Assembly: GCF_003710815.1 (NCBI RefSeq)
Contig: NZ_RHHP01000010.1
Location: 124,001 to 188,000 of the forward strand
DNA length: 64,000 bases
Direction of reading: 5' to 3'
Origin: Brevibacillus centrosporus
GTDB lineage: Bacteria > Bacillota > Bacilli > Brevibacillales > Brevibacillaceae
Numbering within the stretch: position 1 is the stretch's first letter; each line of letters opens with the position of its first letter. Shown piece by piece: positions 34,247 through 43,092 of the stretch. Made by a program: the position numbers and the translations under genes. Below the pieces are notes generated by a model that had not been told where the DNA came from, made no database searches, and worked only from the letters and a program-made list of their open reading frames with translations.

Positions 34247-35182
34247 ATGAACACGGACGTAAGAATGGAACAGAGGCCTGTACAAGTCGCCTATCGAAAA
34301 GCTGGATTTCTAGCAGTCTTGGGAAAGAATCTAGCAGGAGCCTTTCGTTTTTTGAAAAACGACCCGTTCAGCATGACAGGAGCAGTGATTTACCTGTTTT
34401 TTATCTTGATCGCGCTGTTTGCGCCACTCCTCGCCCCCTATGATCCGCATGAAATGATCAAGCACAACGGAAAGCTGGCATTTAACCAGCCGCCTTCTGC
34501 TGAGCACTGGCTAGGGACTACAAACATGGGCAGGGATATTTTCTCCCAGCTTGTGTATGGAGCTAAGCCCGCGATGATGGTCGGTTTGACAGCCGCATTC
34601 TTCGTTGTAGTCGTAGGGACGTTGGTTGGTTTGTTCGCCGGCTACTACAAAGGCCGTGTGGACGGTGTGCTTATGCGCGTTACCGATATCGCATTCGGCA
34701 TTCCTTTTGAGCCGTTCGTCATCGTTCTCGTTGCCTTTTTAGGTCCGAGCGTCTGGAATATCGTCCTCGCGATGGGGCTTCTTCTCTGGCGGGATACGGC
34801 CCGCGTCATTCGCTCCCAGGTACTCACGGTCCGCGAGCGCAGCTTTGTGGAAGCCGCGAAGATATCAGGAGCATCCGATTTACGCATTCTATTCGTGCAG
34901 GTGGCACCGAATATTCTTCCTTTGTCGTTTCTGTATGGCTCGCTTGCCATGGGCTGGGCGATCTTGACGGAGGCGGCGGTCAGCTTTCTCGGCTTTGGAG
35001 ATCCGGCCATGATGAGCTGGGGCTTCATGCTAAATGACGCCTACGCTTCCCAGGCATTGAGTCGCGAGGCGTACTGGTGGATTATTCCGCCGGGCATTTT
35101 TATCATGCTGACGGTCATGGCCGGCTTCTACATCGGAAGAGGCTCGGAAGAAATCCTGTATCCTCGTTTGAAAAATCAATAG
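34247..35182 (+). CDS. Peptide ABC transporter permease (DppC type), importer 2
   Basis: Second permease, 311 residues. LKNDPFSMTGAVIYLFFIL, LGTTNMGRDIFSQLVYG and the EAA loop RSFVEAAKISGASDLRIL identify the DppC family. ATG 34247 has AAGGGAGG eight bases upstream. It begins five bases after the DppB-type stop. Confidence 0.94.
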   Translation: MNTDVRMEQRPVQVAYRKAGFLAVLGKNLAGAFRFLKNDPFSMTGAVIYLFFILIALFAPLLAPYDPHEMIKHNGKLAFNQPPSAEHWLGTTNMGRDIFSQLVYGAKPAMMVGLTAAFFVVVVGTLVGLFAGYYKGRVDGVLMRVTDIAFGIPFEPFVIVLVAFLGPSVWNIVLAMGLLLWRDTARVIRSQVLTVRERSFVEAAKISGASDLRILFVQVAPNILPLSFLYGSLAMGWAILTEAAVSFLGFGDPAMMSWGFMLNDAYASQALSREAYWWIIPPGIFIMLTVMAGFYIGRGSEEILYPRLKNQ

Positions 35183-35199
35183 CCAAGGGGGTGAAGTCA

Positions 35200-36213
35200 T
35201 TGTCGCTATTGGAAGTAAACGACCTGAAAATCTACTACAAAACGTCGCGGGGGATCAGCAAAGCAGTCGATGGGGTGTCATTTGCGGTCGACCAAGGAAG
35301 AAGCCTCGGACTTGTGGGAGAAAGCGGCTGTGGGAAAAGCACCTTGGTGAAAGGCATCATTCGCGTTCTCGCAGGAAACGGCGTCATCGCAGGGGGATCA
35401 GTCAACTTTGACGGGAATGACTTGACGAAAATGGCAGAATCCCACATTCGCCAGGTTCGCTGGAAGGATTTGTCGCTCATCCCACAGGCGGCCATGGACT
35501 CTCTCAATCCGGTCTATCCGGTGATTGATTCCTTTTTGGAGATTTTGATGCTCAAAGGCAAGCTTTCGCGAGCAGACGCAATCCAAAGAGCACAAGAGCT
35601 GTTTACCATGGTTGGGCTGGATACGAAACGGCTGCGATACTATCCCCATGAATTTTCTGGCGGGATGAAGCAGCGGGCAATGATTGCCCTAGCTCTGGCT
35701 TTAAGTCCCAAGCTCGTCATTGCTGATGAACCTGTTACCGCCCTGGATGTGATTGTGCAAAATCAGGTCCTGCGCGTTCTGAAAAATTTGAAAAAGGAAT
35801 TGGGTCTCACGCTGGTGATGATCACGCACGATATTTCTGTCGTGGCAGAGACATGTGACGATGTAGCGGTGATGTACGCAGGGAAAATCATCGAGCTCGG
35901 GCCTGTCTCGCGTGTGCTGAAGCACTCCATGCACCCATACACGATGGGACTTGCAAACGCATTCCCCAATTTGAAGAAAACGGAGAGCACTCTGATCTCG
36001 ATCGAAGGCTCTCCGCCAGACTTGGTAGACCCACCCAAAGGCTGTCGATTTGCTGCCCGTTGTCCGTTTCAAATCGAGGCGTGCGCGCATGAAGAGCCAT
36101 CACTCGTTTCTGTAGGTGATCGTCATTTCGCGGCATGCCATCGCTTGGACGAAATCGCTGTTCTCCAGGCAAAGGCGAAGGAGGTGGACACATGGCGGAA
36201 AATCCCATCATAG
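35200..36213 (+). CDS. Peptide ABC transporter ATP-binding protein (DppD type), importer 2
   Basis: ATPase of 337 residues: Walker A GESGCGKS, signature FSGGMKQRAMIALAL, Walker B LVIADEPVTALD, C-terminal Cys cluster GCRFAARCPFQIEAC. TTG 35200 is chosen because AAGGGGG lies eight bases upstream; an in-frame GTG at 35191 is too close to that site. The 3' end overlaps the partner ATPase gene by 22 bases. Confidence 0.94.
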   Translation: MSLLEVNDLKIYYKTSRGISKAVDGVSFAVDQGRSLGLVGESGCGKSTLVKGIIRVLAGNGVIAGGSVNFDGNDLTKMAESHIRQVRWKDLSLIPQAAMDSLNPVYPVIDSFLEILMLKGKLSRADAIQRAQELFTMVGLDTKRLRYYPHEFSGGMKQRAMIALALALSPKLVIADEPVTALDVIVQNQVLRVLKNLKKELGLTLVMITHDISVVAETCDDVAVMYAGKIIELGPVSRVLKHSMHPYTMGLANAFPNLKKTESTLISIEGSPPDLVDPPKGCRFAARCPFQIEACAHEEPSLVSVGDRHFAACHRLDEIAVLQAKAKEVDTWRKIPS

Positions 36214-37223
36214 AGGTGCGCGGTCTCTCCAAGCACTTCGAGGCCAGACAGCATTTGTTCCGGAAAAGCAGCACGGGAGCTGGCGTCCTGAAAGCCGTTG
36301 ACGACGTGAGCTTTCGCATTCCGAAAGGTCACTCTCTCGGAATTGCTGGCGAGAGCGGCTGCGGAAAGACGACGACCGCCAAAATGCTGCTGAAGCTGTA
36401 TGAACCTACCTCTGGTTCCTTTTTGTTCAACGGCAAAGACATCACACATTTGAGAGCAAAAGAAGAGCTCAAACAGTTTCGCAAGCAAGCCCAGCTCATG
36501 TTTCAAAATCCGTTTGAGGCACTGAACCCTCGGTTCACCATTTTTCGTTCACTTTTGGAGCCGCTCATTGTCCACGATATCGGTACAAAGGAAGAGAGAG
36601 CCGCCTTTATCAAGCAGGCCCTTGAACAAGTGAATTTGATTCCGGCTGAAAACTTCTTTGAAAAGTATCCCCACCAGATGAGCGGGGGGCAGCTCCAGCG
36701 GGTCGTACTGGCACGGGCATTGATCGTAGACCCGATCTTCCTGGTGGCGGATGAACCGGTGTCCATGCTGGATGTATCGGTACGCGCGGGCGTTCTCAAC
36801 CTGATGAAAACCTTGACGGAGCGACTGCAGCTGACCACGGTCTACATCTCCCACGATCTATCGCTCATCTCCTACATGTGTGAGCAGACGGCGATCATGT
36901 ACCTGGGAAAAGTCGTGGAGATCGGGGATACCATGAGCGTCTTGCAGAAACCGAAGCATCCGTATACCCAGGCCTTGCTTGCGGCAGTACCCTCTCCCGA
37001 TCCCGACGAGGAGCCGGAAGAGGTTCTCATAAAAAATCATGTGCCAAGCCCGATCAATATGCCCAATGGCTGCCACTTCCAAGACAGATGTCCTTACACC
37101 GAGGCCATCTGCCGAGAAAAAACGCCTGAGCTGCGGCAAGCTGAAACCGGTCAGATCGTTGCTTGCCACATGGTTACGCCCTTTTTTGATCGAAAGGCAG
37201 AAAGAGAGGAGCATGTGATATGA
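36192..37223 (+). CDS. Peptide ABC transporter ATP-binding protein (DppF type), importer 2
   Basis: ATPase of 343 residues: Walker A GESGCGKTT, FQNPFEALNPRFT, signature MSGGQLQRVVLARAL, Walker B FLVADEPVSMLD, Cys cluster CHFQDRCPYTEAIC. ATG 36192 follows AAGGAGG. Its stop overlaps the ATG of the first racemase-type gene, so transporter and racemase genes are translationally coupled. Confidence 0.94.
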   Translation: MAENPIIEVRGLSKHFEARQHLFRKSSTGAGVLKAVDDVSFRIPKGHSLGIAGESGCGKTTTAKMLLKLYEPTSGSFLFNGKDITHLRAKEELKQFRKQAQLMFQNPFEALNPRFTIFRSLLEPLIVHDIGTKEERAAFIKQALEQVNLIPAENFFEKYPHQMSGGQLQRVVLARALIVDPIFLVADEPVSMLDVSVRAGVLNLMKTLTERLQLTTVYISHDLSLISYMCEQTAIMYLGKVVEIGDTMSVLQKPKHPYTQALLAAVPSPDPDEEPEEVLIKNHVPSPINMPNGCHFQDRCPYTEAICREKTPELRQAETGQIVACHMVTPFFDRKAEREEHVI

Positions 37224-37975
37224 AAATCATGTATGTCGTGCCAGGCCCCATGGATCAGGCAGAAGCCGCCCGCAGAGGTGACCTGCTGAAGCTGTGGGCA
37301 GCATCTGGGACAAACGTGGAAATCGTCACGGTGCAAGAAGGTCCAGCTTCCATCGAATCGATGTATGAAGAATACCTGTCGATTCCGCCTGTAGCGAAGA
37401 TCATGTATCAGCTGGAACAGGAAGGCTATGATGCGGCAATACTCGGTTGTGCGGGTGACCCAGGCTTGGACGCCTTTCGAGAAATTACCACCAGCATGCT
37501 AGTCGTCGGTCCCGCTGCAAGCAGTTTTCATGCAGCAGCCATGCTTGGCCATCAATTTACCTTGCTCACCGTGGCAGACAGCATGATCGGTTCGAGCCAT
37601 GAGCTGGTCGCAAAGTCTGGACTGACTGACAAGCTAGCTTCGGTAAGAGCTGTCAACATACCTGTCCTGGAGCTGGCGACAAATCGGGAGGAAACGCTGG
37701 AAAAGCTCGTTCGCATCGGACGCGAAGCCATCGAGATAGATCGCGCGGACGTACTGGTTCTCGGCTGCATGTCCATGGGCTTTTTGAATGTAGCGGAAGA
37801 GATGCAGGATGCACTTGGTATTCCAGTCGTCAACCCGGCGAAAATTGCTTTGAAAATGACGGAAGCCCTCGTGTCGATCGAGCTCGTCCATTCCAAGAAG
37901 GCTTATTCCCTACCACCCAAGCTTGCCAGTGGAAAAGTGAAATCACTCGACGAGCTGCTAGTAAGCCGTTCCTAA
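37220..37975 (+). CDS. Hydantoin/Asp-Glu racemase family protein 1
   Basis: A 251-residue member of the Asp/Glu/hydantoin racemase superfamily (PF01177), which uses two Cys residues as acid-base pair without cofactor. Both are present: C77 in GCAGDPGLDA and C183 in LGCMSMGF. It also carries EGPASIESMYEEY, conserved in all three copies. ATGA overlap with the importer ATPase gene. Family enzymes racemise hydantoins, aspartate or glutamate, or decarboxylate arylmalonates; which applies is open. In this locus it could convert D- and L-forms of imported amino acid derivatives. Confidence 0.85.
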   Translation: MKIMYVVPGPMDQAEAARRGDLLKLWAASGTNVEIVTVQEGPASIESMYEEYLSIPPVAKIMYQLEQEGYDAAILGCAGDPGLDAFREITTSMLVVGPAASSFHAAAMLGHQFTLLTVADSMIGSSHELVAKSGLTDKLASVRAVNIPVLELATNREETLEKLVRIGREAIEIDRADVLVLGCMSMGFLNVAEEMQDALGIPVVNPAKIALKMTEALVSIELVHSKKAYSLPPKLASGKVKSLDELLVSRS

Positions 37976-37980
37976 TTTCA

Positions 37981-38757
37981 GTGATGGAAAAGGCTATGAA
38001 AATCGCATACGTTGTCCCAGGACCTATGAAACGGGAGGAGATCAGCAGAAGACAGCTTTTGCTGCAGAAGTGGGCGAGTCCCGGTGTCACTGTGGAGATC
38101 ATAGACGTCGCAGCAGGACCAGCTTCGGTTGAATCCATGTACGAAGAATACTTGGGCATTCCCGAGGCAGCCAAGGTCATATATCGGCTGGATCAGGAAG
38201 ACTACGCTGCGGTTGTACTCGGGTGTGCAGGTGATCCTGGGTTGGATGCGCTGCGCGAAATCACCCAAAATGTGCTGGTCATAGGTCCCAGAGAGGCAGG
38301 CATGAACATGGCCGCCATGCTCGGGCATCGGTTTAGTGTGCTTACAGTTACGGACAGCAGAATCCCCAGAGGCCACGAACTTGCGCTGATTGCAGGACTA
38401 CGCTCAAAGCTCGTTCATGTGCGTGCCTTGAATATCCCCGTCCTCGAACTGGCACAAAATCGATCGGCGGCTTTAGAAAAGCTGGTGCAGATCGGTCAAG
38501 AAGAAGTCGAGCACCACCACGCAGATTGCCTGGTTCTCGGCTGCATGTCGATGGGCTTTTTGAACGTCGCAGAGGAGATGACGGTACGGCTGGGGATACC
38601 AGTCATGAATCCGGTTAGAACTGCACTCAAGACGGCGGAAGCGCTGGTTATGTGCGGGCTGCATCATTCCAAGAAAGGCTATGCTTACCCGCCGAAGCTA
38701 TCTTCGGGGAAAGCAAAATCGCTGGATGACCTGCTCCACAAAAGGACTTCGCCGTAA
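37981..38757 (+). CDS. Hydantoin/Asp-Glu racemase family protein 2
   Basis: A paralogue of its neighbour, 258 residues from GTG 37981. By homology translation may begin at the ATG at 37996 (MKIAYVVPGP), but no good ribosome binding site is seen for any candidate, so coupling to the upstream gene is likely. Both Cys motifs are kept (GCAGDPGLDAL and LGCMSMGFLN), as is GPASVESMYEEY. The C-terminus KGYAYPPKLSSGKAKSLDDL matches that of copy 1. Same likely reaction type; a heteromeric complex among the copies is conceivable. Confidence 0.83.
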   Translation: MMEKAMKIAYVVPGPMKREEISRRQLLLQKWASPGVTVEIIDVAAGPASVESMYEEYLGIPEAAKVIYRLDQEDYAAVVLGCAGDPGLDALREITQNVLVIGPREAGMNMAAMLGHRFSVLTVTDSRIPRGHELALIAGLRSKLVHVRALNIPVLELAQNRSAALEKLVQIGQEEVEHHHADCLVLGCMSMGFLNVAEEMTVRLGIPVMNPVRTALKTAEALVMCGLHHSKKGYAYPPKLSSGKAKSLDDLLHKRTSP

Positions 38758-38794
38758 TCGTCTAGTACTCGACTGGGAGGGGAGGGATAGGCAG

Positions 38795-39607
38795 ATGAAG
38801 ATAGCCTATGTCGGAGCTGCGCCAAAATCGGCTGAAGAAGTGGAAAGACGGGGGCGTCTTTTGCAGCAATGGGCCGCTTCTGGCACAACCATTGAAATGG
38901 CGTATGCAACAGAAGGTCCTGCTTCGATCGAGTCCATGTATGAAGAGTACATAGCAATCCCACAGTACGCGAAAAACATGGTTCGTTTGGAAAGGGAAGG
39001 CTTTGCTGCAGCGATCGTTGGTTGTGCAGGTGACCCGGGGATAGACGCCTATCGGGAGCTATGTACAAACATGCTTGTCGTGGGACCAGGAATGAGTGGC
39101 TTTCACGCAGCTGCCCTGCTTGGGCGAAAGTTTACCCTGCTGACGGTAGCAGACAGCATGATCGCGAGCAGCTACGAGCTGATTCAAAAATCAGGACTCG
39201 CAAGTAGCGTTGCATCTGTCCTTGCCGTCAATATCCCTGTTCTGGAGCTCTCCCATAACCGCACGCAGACATTGGAAAAGCTCGTTCGAATAGGCAGGGA
39301 CGCCATCGAGAAGGATCGCGCAGATGTTCTGGTGCTAGGCTGCATGTCCATGGCCTTCCTGCAAGTCGCAGAAGATATGCAGAAGCAGCTCGGCATCCCC
39401 GTGATCAATCCGGCAAAAGCGGCATTAAAGCTGGCAGAATCCTTGGTCAGCTGCGGGTTGAAGCAGTCAAAAATCATGATGGGAGAGTGTTCAAATGAAT
39501 ACCATTTACAAAAACACGGAAAAAACGCTGCTGGACGAAATCAATTTGGATGCTTCAAAGGTTATCCTGGAAAAGTTCAGCACGCTGGTTCGCGAATCCT
39601 CCAGTGA
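38795..39607 (+). CDS. Hydantoin/Asp-Glu racemase family protein 3 with replaced C-terminus
   Basis: Third tandem paralogue, 270 residues from ATG 38795 (after GGGAGGGGAGGGA). Both catalytic Cys motifs are present (GCAGDPGIDAY, LGCMSMAFLQ). After LVSCGLKQSK the other copies continue with a conserved KKAY-PPKL-SGK tail; here that tail is missing and the frame instead runs 113 bases into the next M28 gene in another frame, giving an unrelated C-terminal 45 residues. This looks like a small deletion that fused the 3' end to the M28 start. The core may still be functional. Confidence 0.78.
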   Translation: MKIAYVGAAPKSAEEVERRGRLLQQWAASGTTIEMAYATEGPASIESMYEEYIAIPQYAKNMVRLEREGFAAAIVGCAGDPGIDAYRELCTNMLVVGPGMSGFHAAALLGRKFTLLTVADSMIASSYELIQKSGLASSVASVLAVNIPVLELSHNRTQTLEKLVRIGRDAIEKDRADVLVLGCMSMAFLQVAEDMQKQLGIPVINPAKAALKLAESLVSCGLKQSKIMMGECSNEYHLQKHGKNAAGRNQFGCFKGYPGKVQHAGSRILQ

Positions 39608-41258
39608 AGATGAGCGCATAGCATTTGGTCACCTGACTCACTTTTTGGAGGAATGGGGCGTGCCGCACAAGGTGCACTATCCAGAGCTGTACTTGAGTGT
39701 GCCTGTCCACGCTGGCGTCAAAGTGACAAGCCCAGCAGTGAAGGAAATTCGGGCAAAAACGCCAGCGTTCGCCGTTTCTACAGGAGATCAATGGGTTAGC
39801 GGCGAGCTTGTTTACGTCCCATCCGGGCATGCAGCCGACATGCAGGAGGTTTTCCATTCGCAGGTCAGTGTGGATTCGAGCGACCTGAAAGGAAAGGTGG
39901 TCATCACCGAAGGTCTCGCGATGCCAGGAAAAGTAGCCTCCTTTGACAAGCTGGGGGTGCTGGGAGCGATCTTCGTAAACCCGGGGAAAAACATCCACGA
40001 TGGGATTTGCACGACAATTTGGGGAGCTCCGGATCTGGACACGATCGACAATGAACCGAAAATCCCTGCACTTGCGGTCAACCGTACGGATGGAGACGAT
40101 CTGATCGAGCTGTGCAAGCAAGGGAAAGTACAGGTCGAGTTCCAGACCGTCCACAAAAAAGGCTGGTTTGCCTGCCCGCTGATTGACATTTTCATCGAAG
40201 GGACAGAGGAACCGGAGAAATACGTCCTGCTCCATGGCCATTTGGATTCGTGGCATGTGGGGATCGGAGACAATACTACAGGGGACGCCGCTATGCTGGA
40301 GATGGCACGCGTGTTTTACAAGCATCGCGACAAGCTGAAGCGCAGCCTGAGGATCGCCATTTGGCCAGGTCACTCCACCGGACGCTACGCTGGCTCTACC
40401 TGGTTTGCCGACACGTATGGTCTGGATCTGGATGCCAATTGCGTGGCGCAAGTAAACTGCGACTCTCCAGGCTGCCGCTGGGCCACTTCTTACGACTACA
40501 GTGAGTGGATGAGTGAAGTAGATGAGCTGTGCAAGGGAGCTATTTTGGACACGGTCCAGCAAGGCTCAAAGGGCAGCAGACCATCCCGTGCCGGAGACTA
40601 CTCGTTTAACAATATCGGAATTACCTCATTCTACATGCTGTCCTCCAGTATGCCAGAGGAATTGCTGAAGGAAAAAGGGTATTACCCCGTGGGCGGCTGC
40701 GGAGCCAACATCGAGTGGCATACCGAAGATGACCTGCTGCACGTAGCGGATCTGGACATTTTAATAAAGGACATCAAAATCTACACAGCGTCGATCCTGC
40801 GCGTCGTCAATGCGTCTGTGCTGCCGTACAACTTCCGGAATACGGTGGATGAATTAGCCCAGACGATTCAAGCGTATCAAGAAGCAGCAGGAGCCCACTT
40901 CAGCTTTGAAACGGCACTGACAGAAGCCCGGCAACTGCGTGAAGAATTGGAGGCGTATTATCAGGCGATCGAAGGCTTGCAGGATGGCGAAGTGACAGAC
41001 CGGCAGGTCAAAAAAGTGAATGAGCAGCTCCAGGAGCTCGGACGCAACTTGATCACCATCAACTTCTCGCGCCGCGGCAAGTTCCGCCATGACCCGGCTC
41101 TCGACGTTCCCAAGCTGCCGGATATAGCGCCTGCTACGACATTAAAAAATCTTACACCAGATACCCATCTGTACAATGTGACGATCAATCATTTGCGACG
41201 CGGCCAAAATCGCGTGGCGTGGGCATTGAGAGAAGCGAAACGAATTATTCGCAGCTAA
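39495..41258 (+). CDS. M28-family hydrolase with PA domain, paralogue 5
   Basis: A 587-residue paralogue closing the P4 operon, most like paralogues 3 and 4. Motifs: SSEDERIAFGHL, HGHLDSWHVGIGDNTTGDA, PGHSTGRYAGSTWFAD, NCDSPGCRW, RAGDYSFNNIGITSFY and EWHTEDDLLHVAD. No Glu-Glu pair. The ATG at 39495 has GGGAGAG eight bases upstream, inside the third racemase frame. Cytoplasmic, no signal peptide. Confidence 0.88.
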   Translation: MNTIYKNTEKTLLDEINLDASKVILEKFSTLVRESSSEDERIAFGHLTHFLEEWGVPHKVHYPELYLSVPVHAGVKVTSPAVKEIRAKTPAFAVSTGDQWVSGELVYVPSGHAADMQEVFHSQVSVDSSDLKGKVVITEGLAMPGKVASFDKLGVLGAIFVNPGKNIHDGICTTIWGAPDLDTIDNEPKIPALAVNRTDGDDLIELCKQGKVQVEFQTVHKKGWFACPLIDIFIEGTEEPEKYVLLHGHLDSWHVGIGDNTTGDAAMLEMARVFYKHRDKLKRSLRIAIWPGHSTGRYAGSTWFADTYGLDLDANCVAQVNCDSPGCRWATSYDYSEWMSEVDELCKGAILDTVQQGSKGSRPSRAGDYSFNNIGITSFYMLSSSMPEELLKEKGYYPVGGCGANIEWHTEDDLLHVADLDILIKDIKIYTASILRVVNASVLPYNFRNTVDELAQTIQAYQEAAGAHFSFETALTEARQLREELEAYYQAIEGLQDGEVTDRQVKKVNEQLQELGRNLITINFSRRGKFRHDPALDVPKLPDIAPATTLKNLTPDTHLYNVTINHLRRGQNRVAWALREAKRIIRS

Positions 41259-41284
41259 GACCTGAAACCATGGAGAAAAACGAG

Positions 41285-41324
41285 CAGAGGTCCGAGAGCA
41301 ACTTGATCGGGCCTCTGTTTTTTT
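41285..41324 (+). terminator. Rho-independent terminator of the P4 operon
   Basis: CAGAGGTCCGA (41285-41295) pairs with TCGGGCCTCTG (41307-41317) with one G-U pair, followed by seven T. Confidence 0.88.
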
Positions 41325-41705
41325 GCATGCCAGTCTTGCCTTGGAATTTCAAGAAGAGTTCATACTTCTAGGGGTATTAGTATTTACAAATGTAATAGAT
41401 TCAGAATATGATGAAAACGAAGTACGACAGCAAACAGGAACGACATTTTTGAAATATCAAGGGCTGGCAAAGCACTGAGGAGGGTCATAAAGTAAAAAAG
41501 GGGAGCAGCTGCCCCAATGAACCGGGTTTGAAACTGGCAAAATTGGGATATCCTGCAAGTGCGGTCTTTGATCGCCAACGAGTCGCTGATCAATCATAAG
41601 ACAGTAAGATGATGAATGGGAGACGAGATTTCGGTTTCACTTATATTGCATTTACACCAAGTAATAGTTTGTAGCCACTCTATACTACTTCTTGAGGTGA
41701 TTTTT
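41325..41705. other. Intergenic stretch with a short coding-like remnant
   Basis: Between the P4 terminator and the CysJ-like gene. A frame from TTG 41341 to TGA 41478 encodes 45 residues with protein-like composition (LEFQEEFILLGVLVFTNVID and then SEYDENEVRQQTG) but no ribosome binding site and no family I recognise; probably the 3' end of a lost gene. A hairpin of GGGG-AGCAGCTG-CCCC type lies near 41500. The promoter of the next gene must lie in this stretch, but I cannot place it. Confidence 0.4.
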
Positions 41706-42866
41706 ATGCAAAATACGATAGCCAATAAGGTACCGACTACATTCTCTAGAACGAATCCATTTCCAGCGAAAGTACTTAAAAATCAAAATTTAAACGGTGC
41801 AGGCTCCAAAAAAGAAACGAGACATATTGAGTTATCCTTGAAGGGATCTGACCTTTCCTATGTCCCAGGCGATTGCCTAGGAATCTATCCTCAAAATGAT
41901 CCAGAGCTGGTCGCTTCCTTGCTTGAAGAGATGAAGTGGGATCCAGAGACGGCTGTAACCATCAGCAAGCAGGGAGAGACCCTTCCATTGCGGGACGCCC
42001 TCACCACTCACTTTGAAATTACACTTCTGACCAAAAAAATGATCCAGCAAGCTGCTGAATTCACAGACAACGAAGAGCTGAAACAACTATCATCCGAAGA
42101 TCACATAAATGAACTGAAAGAGTACATCAATGGCCGCGATTTGCTTGACATGCTTCGTGATTTTGGACCGTGGAAGGCTTCTGTGCAAGAGATCGTTTCT
42201 TTATTAAGAAAAATGCCACCACGTCTCTATTCCATTGCAAGCAGCCTGACTGCCTACCCAGAGGAAGTACATTTGACCATCGGCGCTGTTCGTTATACGG
42301 CGCACGGGCGTGAACGAAAAGGGGTTTGCTCTGTGCAATGCGCGGAACGCTTGCCAGAAGGAGAAACACTCCCTGTCTTTATCCAAGTAAATAAGCACTT
42401 TAATCTGCCCGACTCTCCAGAGAAAGATATTATCATGGTGGGTCCAGGAACAGGTATCGCACCATTTCGTTCCTTTATCCAAGAACGCAGTGTGACGGAA
42501 GCCACAGGCAAATCGTGGCTGTTCTTTGGAGACCAGCACTCTGCGACTGATTTCCTTTATCAGGACGAATTCGAAGCCTATCTGAAAGAGGGGGGACTAA
42601 CCCGTCTGGATACGGCATTCTCTCGGGATTCTGAGCAAAAAGTATACGTTCAACATAAAATGCTTGAAAACAGTAAAGAGCTGTTTGCGTGGCTGGAAAA
42701 CGGCGCATATTTCTATGTCTGCGGAGACAAGCAAAATATGGCGAAAGACGTGCATAGTGCGCTGATCGATGTCATTGAAAAAGAAGGAAAAATGACTCGC
42801 GAAAACGCAGAAGCGTATCTGAGCGCCATGCAAGAGCAAGGCCGTTACCAGCGGGACGTTTATTAA
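41706..42866 (+). CDS. CysJ-type FAD/NADPH oxidoreductase lacking the flavodoxin domain
   Basis: A 386-residue protein equal to the C-terminal reductase half of sulfite reductase flavoprotein (CysJ) and cytochrome P450 reductase. It has the connecting helical insertion (about 90-200), FAD motif PRLYSIASS, GVCSVQCAERL, NADPH motif GPGTGIAPFRSF and the terminal aromatic end RYQRDVY. The N-terminal FMN-binding flavodoxin domain of full CysJ is absent. ATG 41706 has GAGGTGAT upstream. It probably passes electrons from NADPH to a separate flavodoxin or directly to a sulfite or nitrite reductase; no such partner is adjacent, and a terminator follows. Confidence 0.87.
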   Translation: MQNTIANKVPTTFSRTNPFPAKVLKNQNLNGAGSKKETRHIELSLKGSDLSYVPGDCLGIYPQNDPELVASLLEEMKWDPETAVTISKQGETLPLRDALTTHFEITLLTKKMIQQAAEFTDNEELKQLSSEDHINELKEYINGRDLLDMLRDFGPWKASVQEIVSLLRKMPPRLYSIASSLTAYPEEVHLTIGAVRYTAHGRERKGVCSVQCAERLPEGETLPVFIQVNKHFNLPDSPEKDIIMVGPGTGIAPFRSFIQERSVTEATGKSWLFFGDQHSATDFLYQDEFEAYLKEGGLTRLDTAFSRDSEQKVYVQHKMLENSKELFAWLENGAYFYVCGDKQNMAKDVHSALIDVIEKEGKMTRENAEAYLSAMQEQGRYQRDVY

Positions 42867-42916
42867 TAAGAACAGACTTCCTGAAATAGATCTTCCTACA
42901 AATGAATGGAAACCGG

Positions 42917-42948
42917 AATCCCGCCTCTACGATTTGGCGGGATTTTTT
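42917..42948 (+). terminator. Rho-independent terminator after the CysJ-like gene
   Basis: AATCCCGCC (42917-42925) pairs perfectly with GGCGGGATT (42936-42944), followed by TTTT. Confidence 0.88.
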
Positions 42949-43092
42949 CATTTCTCAGCGGAAATAGATTTGCAGGGAGGAGTCGAGGATTCGAGGAATA
43001 GGATGATTTTTCCAATAACAGGACAGATCTGTGGTAAAATCACTTTGAGTCTTTTTTGCCGATTCACAAAAGTAAAAGAATGGGGAAATCAC

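Noticed and set aside
39555-40562. A 335-codon minus-strand open frame opposite M28 paralogue 5, with similar ones opposite paralogues 3 and 4
   Set aside because: Antisense shadows of the M28 genes; they recur only because the paralogues share codon composition.
41384-41593. A minus-strand 69-codon frame after the P4 operon
   Set aside because: Opposite a plus-strand stretch with better coding character and without a start signal.
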